From assembly GCF_013328815.1 (NCBI RefSeq), contig NZ_JABUHN010000019.1:1-44357 (forward strand): DNA of 44,357 nt. Direction: 5' to 3'. The DNA comes from Tabrizicola fusiformis. Its GTDB lineage: Bacteria > Pseudomonadota > Alphaproteobacteria > Rhodobacterales > Rhodobacteraceae. Shown here piece after piece: positions 43,146 through 44,357 of this stretch. Below the pieces are notes generated by a model, which was not told where the DNA came from, did no database searches, and saw nothing but the letters and a program-made list of their open reading frames with translations. A program made the translations under genes and the position numbers. Numbering within the stretch: position 1 is the first letter of the stretch; each line of letters begins with the position of its first letter.

Positions 43146-43222
43146 TGGCGACCCCGGGAGGACTCGAACCCCCGGCCAGCCGCTTAGAAGGCGGCTGCTC
43201 TATCCAGCTGAGCTACGGGGCC
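43146..43222 (-). tRNA. tRNA-Arg (anticodon TCT)
   Basis: 77 nt with a complete cloverleaf. The acceptor GGCCCCG pairs with CGGGGTC (one G-U); the D-arm is GCTCAGCTGGATAGAGC. The anticodon stem GCCGC/GCGGC encloses loop CTTCTAA, giving anticodon TCT. The T-arm has GGTTCGAGTCC, the discriminator is G, and the 3' CCA is encoded. A common integration target in alphaproteobacteria; see the partial copy at 43019-43066. Confidence 0.97.
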
Positions 43223-43424
43223 ACGGGGTTGATGTTTAAACGGTCGGTCGCGGTTGGGCAAGGCGGGACCGGGAGCCGGGGGCATCGCAAAACCTCTTTC
43301 CGACGTCCAGACCCACGCCCTCAGCCACGCCCTACTCACTGACTCTTGTCGCCGCACTTGCGGCAAAGCCCAAGATGTGGTGCACTTCCAGCTATTACCG
43401 CATCATTCACGCAGGAACACCACA
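43223..43424. other. Gap between tRNA-Arg and the right-edge gene
   Basis: About 200 bp with an open frame upstream of the preferred GTG (residues read [15 protein letters not shown]..., no homology, basic). Composition falls from GC-rich to mixed across it. No promoter is clearly visible; AGGA lies before GTG 43425. Confidence 0.4.
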
Positions 43425-44354
43425 GTGGACACTGTAGACCCACGAGTGATTGAGATCGCACTTTCGCGTGTAGGAGGCGCCAATTTCGAGAATTTTGCGC
43501 AGGGGTTCTTTGCCGCAACCTTAGGAGCAGACTATGTGCCTTTGGGCGGCACGCACGACGGTGGTGCGGATGGCGCGTTGGCAGGCACCATCTTCGAAGT
43601 CGCGACGACAGATCGCTTTATGCAAGCATCCGTAACAGGCGATCCCAAAACTAAGATTCGTGGCACGATCAGACGCCTGCGGGAATTTGGCAGAACCCCA
43701 AGATCATTAATTTACGCAACCAGCCAGCGGCTCACACTGATTGACCAGATTGAACAGGTCTTAAGCGAAGAACTTGACTGCCGAATAGTTGTCAGGGATG
43801 GTCACTACTTCCAAAATCACATCAACAACTCCCCTGGCGCACTTCAATCATACAGAGCCTATGTCGCAGAGGCCGCGTCGTTTCTCGATCATATCGGCAG
43901 TGCGAACACCGTGTTGCCGGGCCACGGTCTGCCGGCAAAAACACTGTGCGTTTTCATCGGTCAAGAATTGGAGAGACGTCGCGGCAAGCAAGAGCTTCTT
44001 GAGGCGGTAACAGACAGCCTAATCATGTGGTCTCTGGAAGATACAGACCCAGATCAAGGAAAGTTTCTCTCAGCGGACGGCATTGAGCAGCGGGTTATAG
44101 AAACGCTTCCGGCGGCAAAGACCTTCTTTCGTGGCGTGATGGCTCATCGCCTCAGCGAACTTACAACAAAGGGAGAGGCAGGGGTCCGAAAGATTAACTA
44201 CCACAAGAAGGAAAATGGATACTGCCTACCATTCGCCACAAGGAAGCTCATTAGGGAAGAGAACGTTGACGACGAAAACCGGCTCTGTTGCACAAATCGG
44301 TTGATCGTGGGACCTCCCCTTTCCGTGGACAGACCTACCCCGCGACCTCTGTGA
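43425..44354 (+). CDS. Truncated protein with restriction-endonuclease-like N-terminus
   Basis: About 285 native residues, then an artificial tail read from an insertion sequence. ENFAQGFFAATLGADYVPLGG, then THDGGADGALAGTIFEVAT, has the layout of a Mrr-like PD-(D/E)xK nuclease domain: Asp in DGGADG and Glu in FEVAT. The usual Lys after it is missing, a variant I associate with N-terminal domains of large anti-phage proteins. DPKTKIRGTIRRLREFGRTPRSLIYATS continues that type. The rest (IGQELERRRGKQELLEAVTD; VIETLPAAKTFFRGVMAHRLSELTTKGEAG) is unrecognised and may precede a lost NTPase module. GTG 43425 has AGGA upstream. GC content is clearly lower than in the neighbours. Confidence 0.6.
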   Translation: MDTVDPRVIEIALSRVGGANFENFAQGFFAATLGADYVPLGGTHDGGADGALAGTIFEVATTDRFMQASVTGDPKTKIRGTIRRLREFGRTPRSLIYATSQRLTLIDQIEQVLSEELDCRIVVRDGHYFQNHINNSPGALQSYRAYVAEAASFLDHIGSANTVLPGHGLPAKTLCVFIGQELERRRGKQELLEAVTDSLIMWSLEDTDPDQGKFLSADGIEQRVIETLPAAKTFFRGVMAHRLSELTTKGEAGVRKINYHKKENGYCLPFATRKLIREENVDDENRLCCTNRLIVGPPLSVDRPTPRPL

Positions 44355-44357
44355 TAG
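44281..44357. mobile_element. Left end of an IS5-family-like insertion sequence
   Basis: The sequence from 44281, GGCTCTGTTGCACAAATCGG, resembles terminal repeats of IS5/IS903-type elements. What follows (cctttccgtggacagacc, then cctctgtgatag) looks like the leader before an IS5-family transposase start. The element runs off the window. It interrupts the preceding gene at GluAsnValAspAspGluAsn. No target-site duplication can be checked from one end. Confidence 0.6.

Noticed and set aside
1-44357. CRISPR array or cas genes
   Set aside because: No regularly spaced repeats and no Cas-like reading frames were seen on either strand.

Overview
The window looks like chromosomal DNA of an alphaproteobacterium of the Rhodobacter/Paracoccus type. 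The GC content is high, the SOS box is GTTC-N7-GTTC, there is an imuA-imuB-dnaE2 mutagenesis cassette, and DUF2125, extensin-like and DUF2946-like proteins occur beside ordinary housekeeping genes (rpmB, rplY, pth, hisC, tyrosine biosynthesis). The species cannot be named from the sequence alone.

Left edge (1-2.8 kb): a prophage or island regulatory module. Two small leftward genes face a CI-like S24 repressor across a 54-bp gap with three GGCTAA half-sites. A YbjQ-like protein with a zinc ribbon and a D12-class DNA adenine methylase follow. This module abuts the 3' end of dnaE2, whose last ~60 codons look foreign. At 2.8-8.3 kb the SOS translesion cassette runs leftward from a promoter whose -10 is followed directly by a LexA box. 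At 8.3-10.4 kb lies a scar of decayed mobile DNA: a tRNA 3'-end fragment, a serine-recombinase C-terminus and unrecognised ORFs.

Core region (10.4-28.7 kb): a serine hydrolase; a copper-chaperone pair; L28; an MFS exporter; a thioredoxin-reductase-like flavoprotein facing an Rrf2 regulator; L25 and Pth; a glycosyltransferase; an ion-driven MotA/MotB-like pair whose MotB-like partner carries a very long coiled coil; a ChaC-like enzyme; DUF2125; the hisC-tyrosine dehydrogenase-extensin operon; and an aminotransferase/glutamine-synthetase-like pair suited to polyamine or amine catabolism.

Catabolic and repeat-rich region (28.6-43 kb): a CbiX-like chelatase, a Rieske oxygenase, an enolase-superfamily enzyme and an SDR, separated by REP-like palindromes that in two cases supply stop codons. 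A complete dipeptide/oligopeptide ABC importer (substrate-binding protein, two permeases, two ATPases) comes next, with one M19 dipeptidase behind it and a second divergent from it. Proline iminopeptidase, a class A beta-lactamase fold protein and a GNAT enzyme follow. The theme is uptake and hydrolysis of small peptides and modified amino compounds.

Right edge (43-44.36 kb): an intact tRNA-Arg(TCT) with an imperfect second copy of its 3' half 125 bp away. Beyond it is a lower-GC gene with a restriction-nuclease-like N-terminus, cut by what looks like the left end of an IS5-family element. This broken, unassigned gene is the best candidate here for part of an uncharacterised defence system. 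No complete new system can be demonstrated.
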